The notes below the pieces were generated by a model. The model saw only the letters and a program-made list of their open reading frames with translations, was not told where the DNA came from and ran no database searches. Of a stretch of DNA of 64,000 nucleotides, positions 16,853 to 25,958 are shown piece by piece. Where the stretch lies: assembly GCA_963840235.1 (NCBI GenBank), contig CAWIYC010000008.1:124001-188000 (forward strand), given 5' to 3'. Origin of the DNA: JBBRHQ01 sp963840235. Lineage in GTDB: Bacteria; Actinomycetota; Thermoleophilia; Solirubrobacterales; 70-9. Position 1 is the first letter of the stretch, and each line of letters starts with the position of its first letter. The position numbers were made by a program, and so were the translations under genes.

Positions 16853-17770
16853 ATGAGCGTCACCGTGCAGGTCGGCCTGCTGCTCGCCGTGGCGACGGCG
16901 CTGACCTCGATCGTCAGCTTCCTCTACAAGCACCGCGGCGCGGTCCAGGCCCCCGAGGTCGAGTTCCGCCGCCCACTTCGAAGCACCCTCGTCCTCTTCC
17001 GCTCGGGTTGGTACACGCTCGGGATCGTGATCGCGCTCCTGTCCTGGGCGCTCCACGTCGGGGCCCTCGGGCTGGCGCCGATCTCGCTTGTGCAGGCGGT
17101 GATCGCCGGCGGCCTCGTCTTCCTCACGGTGCTTGCGGACCGCGTCTTCGGCTTCACGGTGACCCGGCGCGAGTGGATCGGGGTGGCGCTCGCCGCGGCC
17201 GGGCTGGCCTTCCTCGCGGCGACGATCGAGGGCTCGGCCGACGGCGCCCACGGCGACTACGAGCCGCTGACGATCGCGATCTATATCGCGGGGCTCTCGG
17301 CGGCGGGCCTTGCGCTGGCGGCCTACGCTCGTGACCGCTCCCACGCCGGCGTCCTCTTCGGCGCCTCGGCCGGCCTGATCTGGGCCGCGTCCGACGTCGC
17401 CATCAAGGGCTCGAGCGGGAACTTCGCCGACCAGGGCCTGGCGGTGATCGTCGAGCCGCTCGCCCTCGTCGTCGTGATCGCCTCGCTGACCGGGCTGCTG
17501 ATCTCGGCCAGGAGCCTGCAGATCGGCGAGGCGGTTCCGGTGATCGCCGTCACCAGCGTCGCCGCCAACGCCGCCACCATCGCCTCCGGCCCGATCGTCT
17601 TCGGCGACCCGATGCCTTCGACAGCCCTCGGCGTCGCCTCCCGTGTAATCGCCTTCGCCCTCGTCATCGGCGCCGCGGCGCTGACACCGGCCCCGATGCG
17701 GGCCGCCGAGATCGAGGAGGAGCTGGGGGTCGAGGAGCAGCTCGAGCCCGCCCCGGAGCCGGCCCGCTGA
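16853..17770 (+). CDS. DMT-superfamily (EamA-like) membrane transporter
   Basis: This 305-aa protein has about nine or ten hydrophobic segments in two halves, matching the drug/metabolite transporter fold. Landmarks are LGLAPISLVQAVIAGGLVFL and the second-half counterpart LQIGEAVPVIAVTSVAANAATI. Some actinobacterial relatives are magnesium- or NIPA-like; the substrate is unknown. The C-terminus is acidic and Pro/Glu rich. It follows the small ORF by 19 nt and converges on mog, with repeat copy 2 in between. Confidence 0.85.
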   Translation: MSVTVQVGLLLAVATALTSIVSFLYKHRGAVQAPEVEFRRPLRSTLVLFRSGWYTLGIVIALLSWALHVGALGLAPISLVQAVIAGGLVFLTVLADRVFGFTVTRREWIGVALAAAGLAFLAATIEGSADGAHGDYEPLTIAIYIAGLSAAGLALAAYARDRSHAGVLFGASAGLIWAASDVAIKGSSGNFADQGLAVIVEPLALVVVIASLTGLLISARSLQIGEAVPVIAVTSVAANAATIASGPIVFGDPMPSTALGVASRVIAFALVIGAAALTPAPMRAAEIEEELGVEEQLEPAPEPAR

Positions 17771-17786
17771 CGAGCAGCCGCTCGCG

Positions 17787-17829
17787 AGAGTGATCTGAGT
17801 CACCAATACGGTGTCTTATTGCAGTCTCG
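17787..17829 (+). repeat. Copy 2 of the 43-nt element
   Basis: It shares AGAGTGATCTGAGTCACC and then AATACGGTG with copy 1, followed by four variable bases and ATTGnAGTCTCG. It lies between two convergent genes (the transporter ends at 17,770 and mog ends at 17,854), so it is not in an obvious promoter position. A 5-bp hairpin (CGAGC/GCTCG, 17,771-17,784) lies just before it. Confidence 0.8.
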
Positions 17830-17853
17830 CCAGTGGCGCCAGGGGGCAAACGG

Positions 17854-18318
17854 TCAGTCGTGCAGGAGGCCGACCGCGTGCGGAAGCGCCTCGCGGATCC
17901 CCTCGCCTGCCTCGGGAATCGCCTTCGGGTTGCCGGGGAAGTTGACGATCAGGGTGGCGCCGCGAACGCCGCACACCCCCCTCGAGACCATCCAGAGCGG
18001 GGTGTGGTCGCGGGAGGCGGACCGCATCGCCTCGGCCATCCCCGGCGCCTCGCGGTCGATCACGGCCCGGGTCGCCTCCGGGGTGACGTCGCGCGGGGCG
18101 AAGCCGGTCCCGCCGGTGGTCAGGATCGCCTCGCAGACTGCCCCGTCGGCGAGACGGCGCAGGCGTTCCTCGATCACACCCTGCTCGTCGGGCACGATCT
18201 CACGGGCTGCTATCTCGAACCCCAGCGACTCCGCAAACGTGGCCAGCTCAGGACCGCTTCGGTCCTCGGCCTCGCCACCCGCACGGGAGTCGCTGATGGT
18301 GAGGATCGCCGCCCGCAT
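17854..18318 (-). CDS. Molybdopterin adenylyltransferase-like protein (Mog/MoaB family)
   Basis: This 154-aa protein has the MoCF-domain landmarks: RAAILTISDSRAGGEAEDRSG at the start, AILTTGGTGFAPRDVTPEAT in the middle, and LIVNFPGNPKAIPE near the end. These bind molybdopterin and form MPT-AMP before molybdenum insertion. It is the last gene of a minus-strand run moeA-moaDE-moaC-mog. Mog and MoaB cannot be separated from sequence alone. Confidence 0.92.
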   Translation of the reverse strand: MRAAILTISDSRAGGEAEDRSGPELATFAESLGFEIAAREIVPDEQGVIEERLRRLADGAVCEAILTTGGTGFAPRDVTPEATRAVIDREAPGMAEAMRSASRDHTPLWMVSRGVCGVRGATLIVNFPGNPKAIPEAGEGIREALPHAVGLLHD

Positions 18319-18323
18319 CGCGC

Positions 18324-18812
18324 TCAGGAGGGCTCGTCCCGGCGCCAGTCATGGCGGCCGCCGCTCTTCGAGAGCAGGGTGACGCTGCGGATCTCCACCC
18401 CGCGCTCGATCCCCTTGACCATGTCGTAGACGGTCAGCGCCGCCACTGCGGCCGCGGTCATCGCCTCCATCTCGACCCCGGTGCGGGCGACGGTGCGGGC
18501 CTCCGCCGTGAGCACGACCTCTCCGGCCGCGGCGTCGACGCTCGCCTGGAGGTCGACGAAGGTCAGCGGCAGCGGATGCGCCAGCGGGATCAGCTCCCCG
18601 GTGCGCTTCGCCGCCCCGATCCCGGCCAGCCGGGCGGTTCCCAGCACCTCTCCCTTGGGACCGTCTCCTCGCTCGACCGCCGCCGCCGTGGTCGGCGACA
18701 TCGCCAGGCGGGCCTCGGCCACCGCCCGGCGCTCGCTCTCGCCCTTGGAGCCGACGTCCACCATCCGCGCCGAGCCGCTCTCGTCGAGATGGGTCAGGCG
18801 CTCCTCGCTCAT
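18324..18812 (-). CDS. moaC: Cyclic pyranopterin monophosphate synthase MoaC
   Basis: This 162-aa protein carries LTHLDESGSARMVDVGSK near its start, then GTARLAGIGAAKRTGELIPL, the classic IPLAHPLPL motif, and the VEMEAMTAAAVAALTVYDM helix. MoaC converts the MoaA product to cPMP, the first step of molybdenum cofactor synthesis. Its ATG overlaps the moaDE stop (ATGA). Confidence 0.97.
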   Translation of the reverse strand: MSEERLTHLDESGSARMVDVGSKGESERRAVAEARLAMSPTTAAAVERGDGPKGEVLGTARLAGIGAAKRTGELIPLAHPLPLTFVDLQASVDAAAGEVVLTAEARTVARTGVEMEAMTAAAVAALTVYDMVKGIERGVEIRSVTLLSKSGGRHDWRRDEPS

Positions 18813-19459
18813 GGCGCCCTCCCCTCGACCCAGCGGCCCTCGCCCGCCTCGACCTCCTTCTTCCAGATCGGCGCCTCGGCCTTGATCCGATCGATCGCCT
18901 CGCGGGCACCGGCAAAGGCCTCGGGCCGGTGGGCCGCGGAGACCGCCACGACCACGCTCGGCTGACCCAGCGGCACCGTTCCCACCCTGTGCTCCGCCGC
19001 GGCCGCCTGCAGCCCGTAGCGCTGGACGCAGTCGCGCAGGATCGCGGCGATGCGCTGCTCAGCCATCTCGGCATAGGCCTCGTACTCGAGCCGCTCGACC
19101 TCGCGGGTCGTTCCCTGGAAGGCGACGATCGCGCCGGCCCCGGGGCGTCCGACGGCTTCGGTGACCGCGGCCGGCGCGAGCGGCTCCGCGGTGACGCGAG
19201 CGTGCACGGCGGCCCCGCCGCTGACCGGCGGGATCAGCGCCAGCTCGTCGCCCGCCGCCAGCGGCTGCTGCGGGTCGGCATACTCGCGGTTGACCGCGAT
19301 CCGGACCGGCAGCCGCTCGAGAACATCGAGCCCGGGCAACCGGCGCACTGCGGCCATCGCGTCGGCGGCCGTGGCGCCGTCATCGAGGTCGACCTCGACG
19401 CGGTCGGCCCCCGCGCGCTCGCGCAGGATCGCGTAAAGGCGTACCTCCAGTCGCATCAT
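18809..19459 (-). CDS. MoaD-MoaE fusion (molybdopterin synthase, both subunits)
   Basis: This 216-aa protein begins at ATG 19459, which overlaps the moeA stop (TGATG). Residues 1-82 are a ubiquitin-like MoaD domain ending PPVSGG, with the diglycine at about residues 81-82. Residues from about 85 onward are MoaE (VAFQGTTREVERLEYEAYAEM, HRVGTVPLGQPSVVVAVSA and IKAEAPIWKKE). MoaD must normally expose its C-terminal Gly as a thiocarboxylate. Mycobacterial MoaX, the same fusion, is known to be cleaved after its Gly-Gly, so cleavage here is likely but inferred. The gene makes molybdopterin from cPMP. Confidence 0.93.
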   Translation of the reverse strand: MMRLEVRLYAILRERAGADRVEVDLDDGATAADAMAAVRRLPGLDVLERLPVRIAVNREYADPQQPLAAGDELALIPPVSGGAAVHARVTAEPLAPAAVTEAVGRPGAGAIVAFQGTTREVERLEYEAYAEMAEQRIAAILRDCVQRYGLQAAAAEHRVGTVPLGQPSVVVAVSAAHRPEAFAGAREAIDRIKAEAPIWKKEVEAGEGRWVEGRAP

Positions 19460-20697
19460 CACCGCCACCCGCCAATCCTAGATCCGGGGAGAAGCTCGAT
19501 CTCCACCCTCTCCCCCGCCGCCACCCCGCCGGACTCGGCCGGGATCAGCGCCAGCGCGTCCGCGTCGAGCATCGAGGTCAGCACGTGCGACCCCTGGGCC
19601 CCGGTCGTGCGCGCGGAAAGGCCATCGGCACCCGCGCGCAGGCTGCAGCGCACCGCGTGGGCGCGACCGGGCTTCTTCGGGTAGTCGTCCTCGAGCACAG
19701 CGGACGCCCGGGGCGCCTCGGGCTCGAGGCCCTGCATCGCCAGCAGCGCCGGGCGCGAGAAGAGGATGAAGGTGACCATTGCCGAGACCGGGTTGCCGGG
19801 GAGGCCGAAGACGAGCCCGCCGCCGGGAGCGATGCCGAACCACGTCGGCTTCCCCGGGCGCAGCGCGACCCCCCAGAAGACCTGCTCGGCGCCCAGCTCC
19901 TCAAGGCAGGGACGAACGTGGTCGTGCTCGCCGACGGAGACGCCGCCGCAGACGACCGTGACGTCGGCATCGAGGGCGCGCTTCAGCGCCGCCAGCGTCG
20001 CCGCGGCATCGTCGCCGGCGTGCTCGACGCCGGCCACATCGGCCCCGGCGCCCCGGGCGAGGGCCGGCACCGAGAGTGCGTTGGAGTCACGCACACCCCC
20101 TGGGCGCATCGGCTGGTCCGCCCCGATCAGCTCGTCGCCGGTGACGAGCACGCGCACCCGCGGCGCCAGCGCGCAGACGACCCGCGACAGCGGCGCCGAG
20201 GAGATCACCCCCAGCTCCACCGGGCCGATCGGACGGCCCGGACCGAGGACCCGAGCTCCGGCTTCGACGTCCTCTCCGGAGCGGCGGATGTTGTTGCCCT
20301 CCGGCACCTGCACCCGAACCTCGACCCGGCCGTCGGCAGCTTCAGTGTCCTCGATCCGGACCACCGCGTCGGCTCCTCCGGGGATCATCGCTCCGGTCGA
20401 GATCGCGATCGCCTCACCCGGGGCGAGGACACGGCCGGCCGGATGGCCCGCTCGCGACTCCCCCACCAGGCGCAGCGACGCGGGGCCGGCGGCATCTGCG
20501 CCGGCGGCATCCTCCGCCCTGATCGCGTAACCATCCATCGCCGAGTTGTCGAAGCCCGGCACCGCCTCGGCCGCGACCACCTCCTCGGCGAGGACGCGGC
20601 CGAGGGCATCATCGAGCGGGACCGTCTCGGCCCCCAGCGGCGCCACCCGCTCCAGTATCAGTCGCCGTGCCTCGGCAATCTCGATCAGCTCGGCCAT
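19459..20697 (-). CDS. moeA: Molybdopterin molybdenumtransferase MoeA
   Basis: This 412-aa protein has VPGFDNSAMDGYAIRAEDA, the STGAMIPGGADAVVRIEDT motif, VLVTGDELIGAD, DVTVVCGGVSVGEHD and GLPGNPVSAMVTF. All belong to MoeA/gephyrin domains. It inserts molybdate into adenylated molybdopterin. It is the first gene of the minus-strand moeA-moaDE-moaC-mog run and diverges from mobA across a 53-bp gap. Confidence 0.97.
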   Translation of the reverse strand: MAELIEIAEARRLILERVAPLGAETVPLDDALGRVLAEEVVAAEAVPGFDNSAMDGYAIRAEDAAGADAAGPASLRLVGESRAGHPAGRVLAPGEAIAISTGAMIPGGADAVVRIEDTEAADGRVEVRVQVPEGNNIRRSGEDVEAGARVLGPGRPIGPVELGVISSAPLSRVVCALAPRVRVLVTGDELIGADQPMRPGGVRDSNALSVPALARGAGADVAGVEHAGDDAAATLAALKRALDADVTVVCGGVSVGEHDHVRPCLEELGAEQVFWGVALRPGKPTWFGIAPGGGLVFGLPGNPVSAMVTFILFSRPALLAMQGLEPEAPRASAVLEDDYPKKPGRAHAVRCSLRAGADGLSARTTGAQGSHVLTSMLDADALALIPAESGGVAAGERVEIELLPGSRIGGWR

Positions 20698-20750
20698 GCC
20701 TGCGAGCCTAGCGCCGGGCCGCCGCGCCCGGCGGCTGCCAGACTGGAGCT

Positions 20751-21332
20751 GTGGACGCCACGGTCGCAGTCCTCGCCGGAGGACGCTCGAGTCGCATGGG
20801 CCACCCGAAACCCGTGGTGAAGATCGCCGGGCACGCGCTGATCTCCTATCCGATCGCCGCAGCCCAGGCGGCGGGACTCGAGCGCTTCGTCGTCGCCAAG
20901 CGCGACACCGAACTGCCCGAGATCTACTGCCCGGTGGTGCTGGAGCCGGACGAGCCCCGCCACCCCCTCTGCGGCCTCGTCACCGCGCTGCGCCATGAGC
21001 GCGGACCGGTGCTCGCCCTCGCCTGCGACATGGTCTTCATCGACGAGAAGCTGCTGGCCTGGCTCGCCTCCCATCTGCACACGACGGTGATCGAGGCGGA
21101 CGGGCGCCTGCAGCCCCTGTTGGCCCGCTACGACCTCGAGTCACTTCAGGCGCTCGAGGCGGCGCTCGAACGCGGCGACCCGATGCAGGAGGCGGTCCGT
21201 TCCCTCGACCCAAAGGTGATTCCCGAGGCCGATGTGGCCCGTTTCGGGGACCCGCACCGGCTCTGCTTCAACGTCAACACGCCCGCCGACGTCGAGCGGG
21301 CGGAGAGCATCTTCGAGGGGCTGCGGGCCTGA
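20751..21332 (+). CDS. mobA: Molybdenum cofactor guanylyltransferase MobA-like
   Basis: This 193-aa protein begins at a GTG with AVLAGGRSSRMGHPKPVVKI, the GTP-binding LAGGxSxRMGxxK signature. ALACDMVFIDEKLLAWL and LCFNVNTPADVERAE follow, as in MobA. It adds GMP to the molybdenum cofactor to form the bis-MGD needed by DMSO-reductase-family enzymes, such as the one encoded at 21,846-24,054. MocA-type cytidylyltransferases are similar, so the nucleotide is not proven. Confidence 0.88.
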   Translation: MDATVAVLAGGRSSRMGHPKPVVKIAGHALISYPIAAAQAAGLERFVVAKRDTELPEIYCPVVLEPDEPRHPLCGLVTALRHERGPVLALACDMVFIDEKLLAWLASHLHTTVIEADGRLQPLLARYDLESLQALEAALERGDPMQEAVRSLDPKVIPEADVARFGDPHRLCFNVNTPADVERAESIFEGLRA

Positions 21333-21366
21333 GCGGTCGTCGCAAGGGTGCGAGAATCGCCTCGAG

Positions 21367-21834
21367 ATGCGGACCTTCAACCTCAACCGCGCGGAACCGG
21401 CCTACGACACCGCAGATCCGGCCGGTTACCGGTCGGGAATGGACCGCTTCGGCAAACGGATCGGGGCCTCGAGGATCGGCGGCTCGGTCTACGAGCTTCC
21501 CGGCGGGCAGAGCATCTGCCCCTATCACTACGAGTATCCGGAGGAGGAATGGCTGCTGGTCCTCAGCGGCGCCCCGACCCTCCGTCATCCGGGCGGCGAG
21601 GAGCTGCTGGAAGCCGGTGACGTCATCTGCTTCCCGCCGGGCCCCGAGGGCGCCCACAAGGTGACCAACAACGGCAGCGAAACAGCGCGGGTGCTGATGA
21701 TCTCGACCGTCAGCGACCCCAACGTCGCCGTCTATCCCGACAGCGACAAGATCGGCGTCTTCGCCGGCGGCGATCGGGACCGGGTGATGGTCCGGCGCTC
21801 CAGTGACGTCCCGTACTTCGACGGAGAGGTCTAG
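21367..21834 (+). CDS. Cupin-domain protein
   Basis: This 155-aa protein has one cupin barrel, with motif 1 around CPYHYEYPEEEWLLVLSG and motif 2 around GDVICFPPGPEGAHKVTN. These contain H, E and H residues able to hold a metal. The ligand is unknown. It lies 34 nt after mobA on the same strand and converges on the molybdoenzyme. A link to molybdenum metabolism is positional only. Confidence 0.88.
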   Translation: MRTFNLNRAEPAYDTADPAGYRSGMDRFGKRIGASRIGGSVYELPGGQSICPYHYEYPEEEWLLVLSGAPTLRHPGGEELLEAGDVICFPPGPEGAHKVTNNGSETARVLMISTVSDPNVAVYPDSDKIGVFAGGDRDRVMVRRSSDVPYFDGEV

Positions 21835-21845
21835 CCAGGCCGGCG

Positions 21846-24054
21846 TCAGGGCGCCGCGGCGGCGACCGGCTCTGCGCGGTCGGCCTCGCCGGCGGTGGCG
21901 ACCGCTTCGAGCCTGACCGGGATGCCGTTGAGGAAGGCCATTCCGGCGAGCCGCTCGAGGTCCTCGGGCTCGGAGGAGGCGAGCTGGTTGACGTTGGCCC
22001 CCCCGGCGGCGTTGGCGGTGCGCCAGCCGCCGCCCTGATGGCCCCACCCGTGTGGGACCGCGACCGTGCCGGGCGCGACCTCGTCGGTGATTCGCGCCGT
22101 CAGCTCGATCTCCCCGTGGGCCGAGCCCACCCTGCAGGTCGTGCCGTCCTCGATCCCGGCGGCGGCGGCATCGTCCGGGTGGACCCTGGCCGCGTGCTCC
22201 CGGCCGCCGCGCATCAGCAGCGCCGCGTTGTGCATCCAGGAATTGTGGGAGCGCAGCTCCCGCAGGCCGATCAGCCGCAGCGGGAAGTCGGGGTCGTGAC
22301 CGTTGCGTGCGGCGAGGCGCCCGGCCTCGGCCCGGATCTCCGGCACGTCGAGGTGGACGCGGCGGTCGCGGTGGCGGACCTTCTTGCCGCAGGACGCCGG
22401 CGCGCAGGTGATCGCCGAGGACGATCCCGTGGGGGTTGTTGCGCAGCTTCGAGACGCTGAGGCCGCCGCGGCGGAGGCCGAAGAGGTCCCCCTTCGGCCC
22501 CACCCTGAGCAGCAGGTCGACCAGGCGCCGCGGCGAGAGCCGGACCCCGGCGCGGCCGAGCAGGCGGGCGAGGCGGATGCTCGAGGGGACGACCCCGACC
22601 CGCCTGGAGATGTCCTCGATGATCTCCCACTCCTGCCTCGCCTCCCCGGCGGGCTCGATCACCGCATCGGTCATGTTGATGAAGGGGGTCGTGAACAGCC
22701 CGAGGAAGGGGAGCGGGAAGTCCTCGCGCTCGTACATCGTCGTCGCCGGGAGGACGAAGTCGGCGTGCCGGGCCGTGTCGCTGACGTAGAGATCGATGGC
22801 GACGCAGAGGTCGAGCTGCCCGATCGCCGCCTCCAACTCGGCGCCGTTGGGCACCGAGAGAACCGGGTTGCCGGCGGAGACGAACAGGGCCCGCATCTGC
22901 CCCGGCCCGGGGGTCGTGATCTCCTTCGCCATCAGCGAGGCCGGGAGGCTGCCGAGGACCTCGGGCAGGTTCCCGACCCGGGAGCGGACCTTGTCGTAGG
23001 TGGCTAGGCCGAGCATGTGGGCGATGCCCTCGAAATCGAGCGGCGGGTCGCCGAACATCGCCCCGCCCTCGCGGTCGAGGTTGCCGGTGACGACGTTGAG
23101 GGCGTCGAGCAGGAAGGAGACCAGGGTGCCGTTGCGCCCGAGGCAGGAGCCGGTGCGCCCGTAGACGGCCGCGTGCTCGGCTGCGGCGAGGTCACGGGCG
23201 AGCCTGCGGGTGGTCTCGGCGCCGATCCCGGTTCGGCCCTCGGTCTCCTCGGGCGGATGCCCGGAGACCAGCCGGCGCAGGCCGTCGGCGCCGCTCGCCT
23301 GCCGTGCCAGTGCCGCCGCGTCCTCGAGCCCCTCGTCGAAGATCACGTTGAGAAGGGAAAGCAGCCACCAGGCGTCGGCGTCCGGGGTGATCGGCAGGTG
23401 CTCGAAGGCCCGCGCCGTCTCCGAGCGGCGCGGATCGACGACCACGACCCGGCCGCCCCGATCGGGGATCGCGTGCAGCAGCTCCTTGACCCTGGGGGCG
23501 CTCATGACGCTGCCGTGCGAGACCAGAGGGTTGGCGCCGACGATCAGCAGCAGGTCGGCGCGGGCGAGGTCGGGGATCGGAACCTGGAAGGGCGAGCCGT
23601 AGAGCATCTGGCTGGCGGCGAAGCGGTTGCTGACGTCCTGGGAGGAAGCGGTGTAGTAGTGGGGCGAGCCGAGCGCGTCGGTGAAGCCCTTCGACCAGAG
23701 CGGATGGGAGTAGGAGAAGGCGCCCGGGTTTCCCATGTACCAGCCGATCGAGTCGCCGCCGTGCTCGGAGCGGATCCGCCTCAGCCTGAGCGCGATCTCC
23801 GTCAGCGCCACCTCCCAGGAGACCCGCTCGAAGCCGCCCGACGGCGTCCGCCTCAGCGGGTGCAGGACCCGGTCGGGGTCGTTCTGGACATCGGTCATCG
23901 CGATGCCCTTGGGGCAGGCGAACCCGGCGGAGAGCGGGTGGTCGGGGTCGGGCCGCAGCTTCGCCAGGCGGCCGTCGGAGACCGTGGCGACCATCCCGCA
24001 GAGCGGCTCACAGACCCGGCAGTAGGTGACCTTCTCGGTTGCCTCGCCTGGCAT
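21846..24054 (-). pseudogene. Molybdopterin-dependent oxidoreductase interrupted by a frameshift
   Basis: From ATG 24054 the first ~556 codons encode a DMSO-reductase-family catalytic subunit. It has a [4Fe-4S] site (C12, C15, C19 and C47), ARADLLLIVGANPLVSHGSV, VVVDPRRSETARAFEHLPI and YEREDFPLPFLG. Near 22,386 the frame changes by one base. The continuation (VRHRDRRVHLDVPEIRAEAG, then the molybdopterin-dinucleotide-binding domain with RSHNSWMHNAALLMRG) is in another frame and ends at 21,846. One extra C on the minus strand explains it. Joined, the product is about 735 aa and formate-dehydrogenase-like; the substrate is not assigned. It may be a real pseudogene or an assembly error. It sits just downstream of modABC. 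Confidence 0.85.
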
Positions 24055-24084
24055 CGGTGACGATCGTACCGCGGCCGCGGCCGC

Positions 24085-25158
24085 TCAACCGGCGCCGACA
24101 ACCCGCGTGGCGGTTGCCTTCCAGGCCGCCATCACCGGCGAGCCCGGTCGCAACTCGAGCGCGGCGACCGAGCGGGCCGTCACCTCGGCGGTCAGGACCT
24201 GCGGCAGCGAGACGCCGACCCGGACGCGGTTGCCGACCTCGGTCAGCGAGCGGACCTCGCCGGCGACGCGGTTGAGCGCCGAGTCGCTGTGGGCGGCGCC
24301 GGGCGGCTCCAGCGAGATCTCCCAGGGGAAGACGCTGAGGGCCACGGGTCCCTTCGCCCTGTCGGTCGAGCGCACCGTGCCCCCGCCGTCGAGGGCGATC
24401 GCCGTCAACCCGTCGGGGTCGGACGAGGCGCTGCCGCGGAGGACGACGGCCCCGGTGAAGTCGGCTACGAAGGCCGAGACGGGCTCGGCGGAGACCTCGG
24501 CCGGTGTTCCCTGCTGGACCACCGATCCCCGGTCGAGGACTGCGATCCGCTCCCCCAGCAGCGCCGCCTCGTCGAAGGAGTGGGTGACGATCAGGACCGG
24601 GACTTCGAGCCCGGACAGGAGGGCGTCGAGTTCGCGCAGGGAGGCCGAGCGGCTGCTCGGGTCAAGGGCGGAGAGCGGCTCGTCGAGCAGTAGCACCGCC
24701 GGGTCCGGCGCCAGGGCGCGGGCGAGCGCGACCCGCTGGCGCTCGCCGCCCGAGAGGGCGGCCGGCGGCGCTTCTGCCAACTCCCGGCAGCCGAAGCGCT
24801 CGAGCAACGCCATCGCCCGCCGGCGCCGGTCCGAGCGGGTGCTTCCCCGGATGCCGAAGGCGACGTTGCGCCAGGCGCTCATGCGCGGGAACAGCGCGTA
24901 CTCCTGGAACAGGTATCCGCAGCGGCGCTCCTCCGGTGCAAGATCGATCCCGGAGGCAAGGTCGAGCCAGACCTCGCCGTCGAGGGCGACGCGCCCCGCG
25001 GCCGGTTCCAGCAGGCCCGCTATCACCCGCATCACCGTGGTCTTGCCGGCGCCCGAGGGTCCGACCATGGCCAGCCGCTGCCCCCTTTCCACCCCGAGCT
25101 CGACCTCGAGGTCGAAGTCGCGCAGCCCCAGCTGCGCCGCAACCTCGAGCCCGCTCAC
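24085..25158 (-). CDS. modC: Molybdate ABC transporter ATP-binding protein ModC
   Basis: This 357-aa protein has a Walker A (GPSGAGKTTVMRVIAG), an ABC signature (LSGGERQRVALARAL), a Walker B (AVLLLDEPLSALD) and the switch His in LIVTHSFDEA. A C-terminal TOBE/Mop domain follows (about 290-355; AEVTARSVAALELRPGSPVMAAW). The TOBE domain binds oxyanion and is typical of ModC. It overlaps modB by 4 nt. The operon is HTH-TOBE regulator, modA, modB, modC, then the molybdoenzyme. Confidence 0.95.
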   Translation of the reverse strand: MSGLEVAAQLGLRDFDLEVELGVERGQRLAMVGPSGAGKTTVMRVIAGLLEPAAGRVALDGEVWLDLASGIDLAPEERRCGYLFQEYALFPRMSAWRNVAFGIRGSTRSDRRRRAMALLERFGCRELAEAPPAALSGGERQRVALARALAPDPAVLLLDEPLSALDPSSRSASLRELDALLSGLEVPVLIVTHSFDEAALLGERIAVLDRGSVVQQGTPAEVSAEPVSAFVADFTGAVVLRGSASSDPDGLTAIALDGGGTVRSTDRAKGPVALSVFPWEISLEPPGAAHSDSALNRVAGEVRSLTEVGNRVRVGVSLPQVLTAEVTARSVAALELRPGSPVMAAWKATATRVVGAG

Positions 25159-25958
25159 AGGCCGCGCCCTTCCAGCGCCCGCTCGCCGGAGAGGAGCTTG
25201 ACCGAGAGCAGGATCGCGCCGGCGACTGCGATCAGCACCGCGGAGAGCGCAAGCGCCGCCGTGAAGTCGGTGCCGAAGCGGGCGAAGATCGCCAGCGGCG
25301 CGGTCTGGGTGATTCCCGGAAAGGAGCCGGCGAACATCAGCGTCGCCCCGAACTCGCCAAGGGCCCGGCCCCAGGCCAGCGCGGTCCCCGAGGCCAGGCC
25401 GGGACGAGCGCTCGGCACCGCGACTGTCAGGAATGCTCGCGCCGGGCCCGCCCCGAGCGTCCTCGCGGCCTCGAGCCAGGACGGATCGAGGGACTCGAAG
25501 GCTGCGATCGCCTGGCGCAGGTAGAAGGGGGCTGCGACGAAGGTCAGCGCCACCACGACCCCGGCCGTCTGGAAGACGAGCTCGATCCCGGCGTCGTTGA
25601 TCGCCCCGCCGAGGATCCCATTGGGGCCGAGGGAGGCGAGCAAGGCGATCCCGGCGACCGCCGGCGGCACCACCAGCGGCAGCTCGATCAGGGTGATCGC
25701 CAGCGAGCGGCCGCGGAATTGCCTCGTCGCAAGCAGGTAGGCGGCCGGGGTGCCAACGACGATGATGATCGCCAGCGCCGCGACCGAGGTCCGAAGGCTG
25801 AGCCAGAGCGCCTCACGGGAGGCCGACTCCCCGAGGCTGTCGATCAGCTCTCCCGGCCCCGTGTTGGTGAAGACCGCGACCAGCGGGAGCGTGAGGAAGG
25901 CGAGCGTGAGGGCGAGGGCGAGGACGGTCAGCCCCCTGAATCCGGCGCCGCGGCTCAC
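25155..25958 (-). CDS. modB: Molybdate ABC transporter permease ModB
   Basis: This 267-aa permease has about six membrane helices. The cytoplasmic loop typical of the family (EAARTLGAGPARAFLTVAVP, then a run ending GRALGEFGATLMFAG) contacts ModC. Start and stop overlap modA and modC respectively by 4 nt, so the three are translationally linked. Confidence 0.94.
   Translation of the reverse strand: MSRGAGFRGLTVLALALTLAFLTLPLVAVFTNTGPGELIDSLGESASREALWLSLRTSVAALAIIIVVGTPAAYLLATRQFRGRSLAITLIELPLVVPPAVAGIALLASLGPNGILGGAINDAGIELVFQTAGVVVALTFVAAPFYLRQAIAAFESLDPSWLEAARTLGAGPARAFLTVAVPSARPGLASGTALAWGRALGEFGATLMFAGSFPGITQTAPLAIFARFGTDFTAALALSAVLIAVAGAILLSVKLLSGERALEGRGL

Noticed and set aside
21274..22385. 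Continuation of the molybdoenzyme frame to 21,274
   Set aside because: After 22,386 this frame is Pro/Arg-rich noise. The conserved C-terminal domain is in another frame ending at 21,846.
23017..24060. Long plus-strand open frame opposite the molybdoenzyme gene
   Set aside because: Same reason; the minus-strand frame has the conserved Fe-S and molybdopterin motifs.
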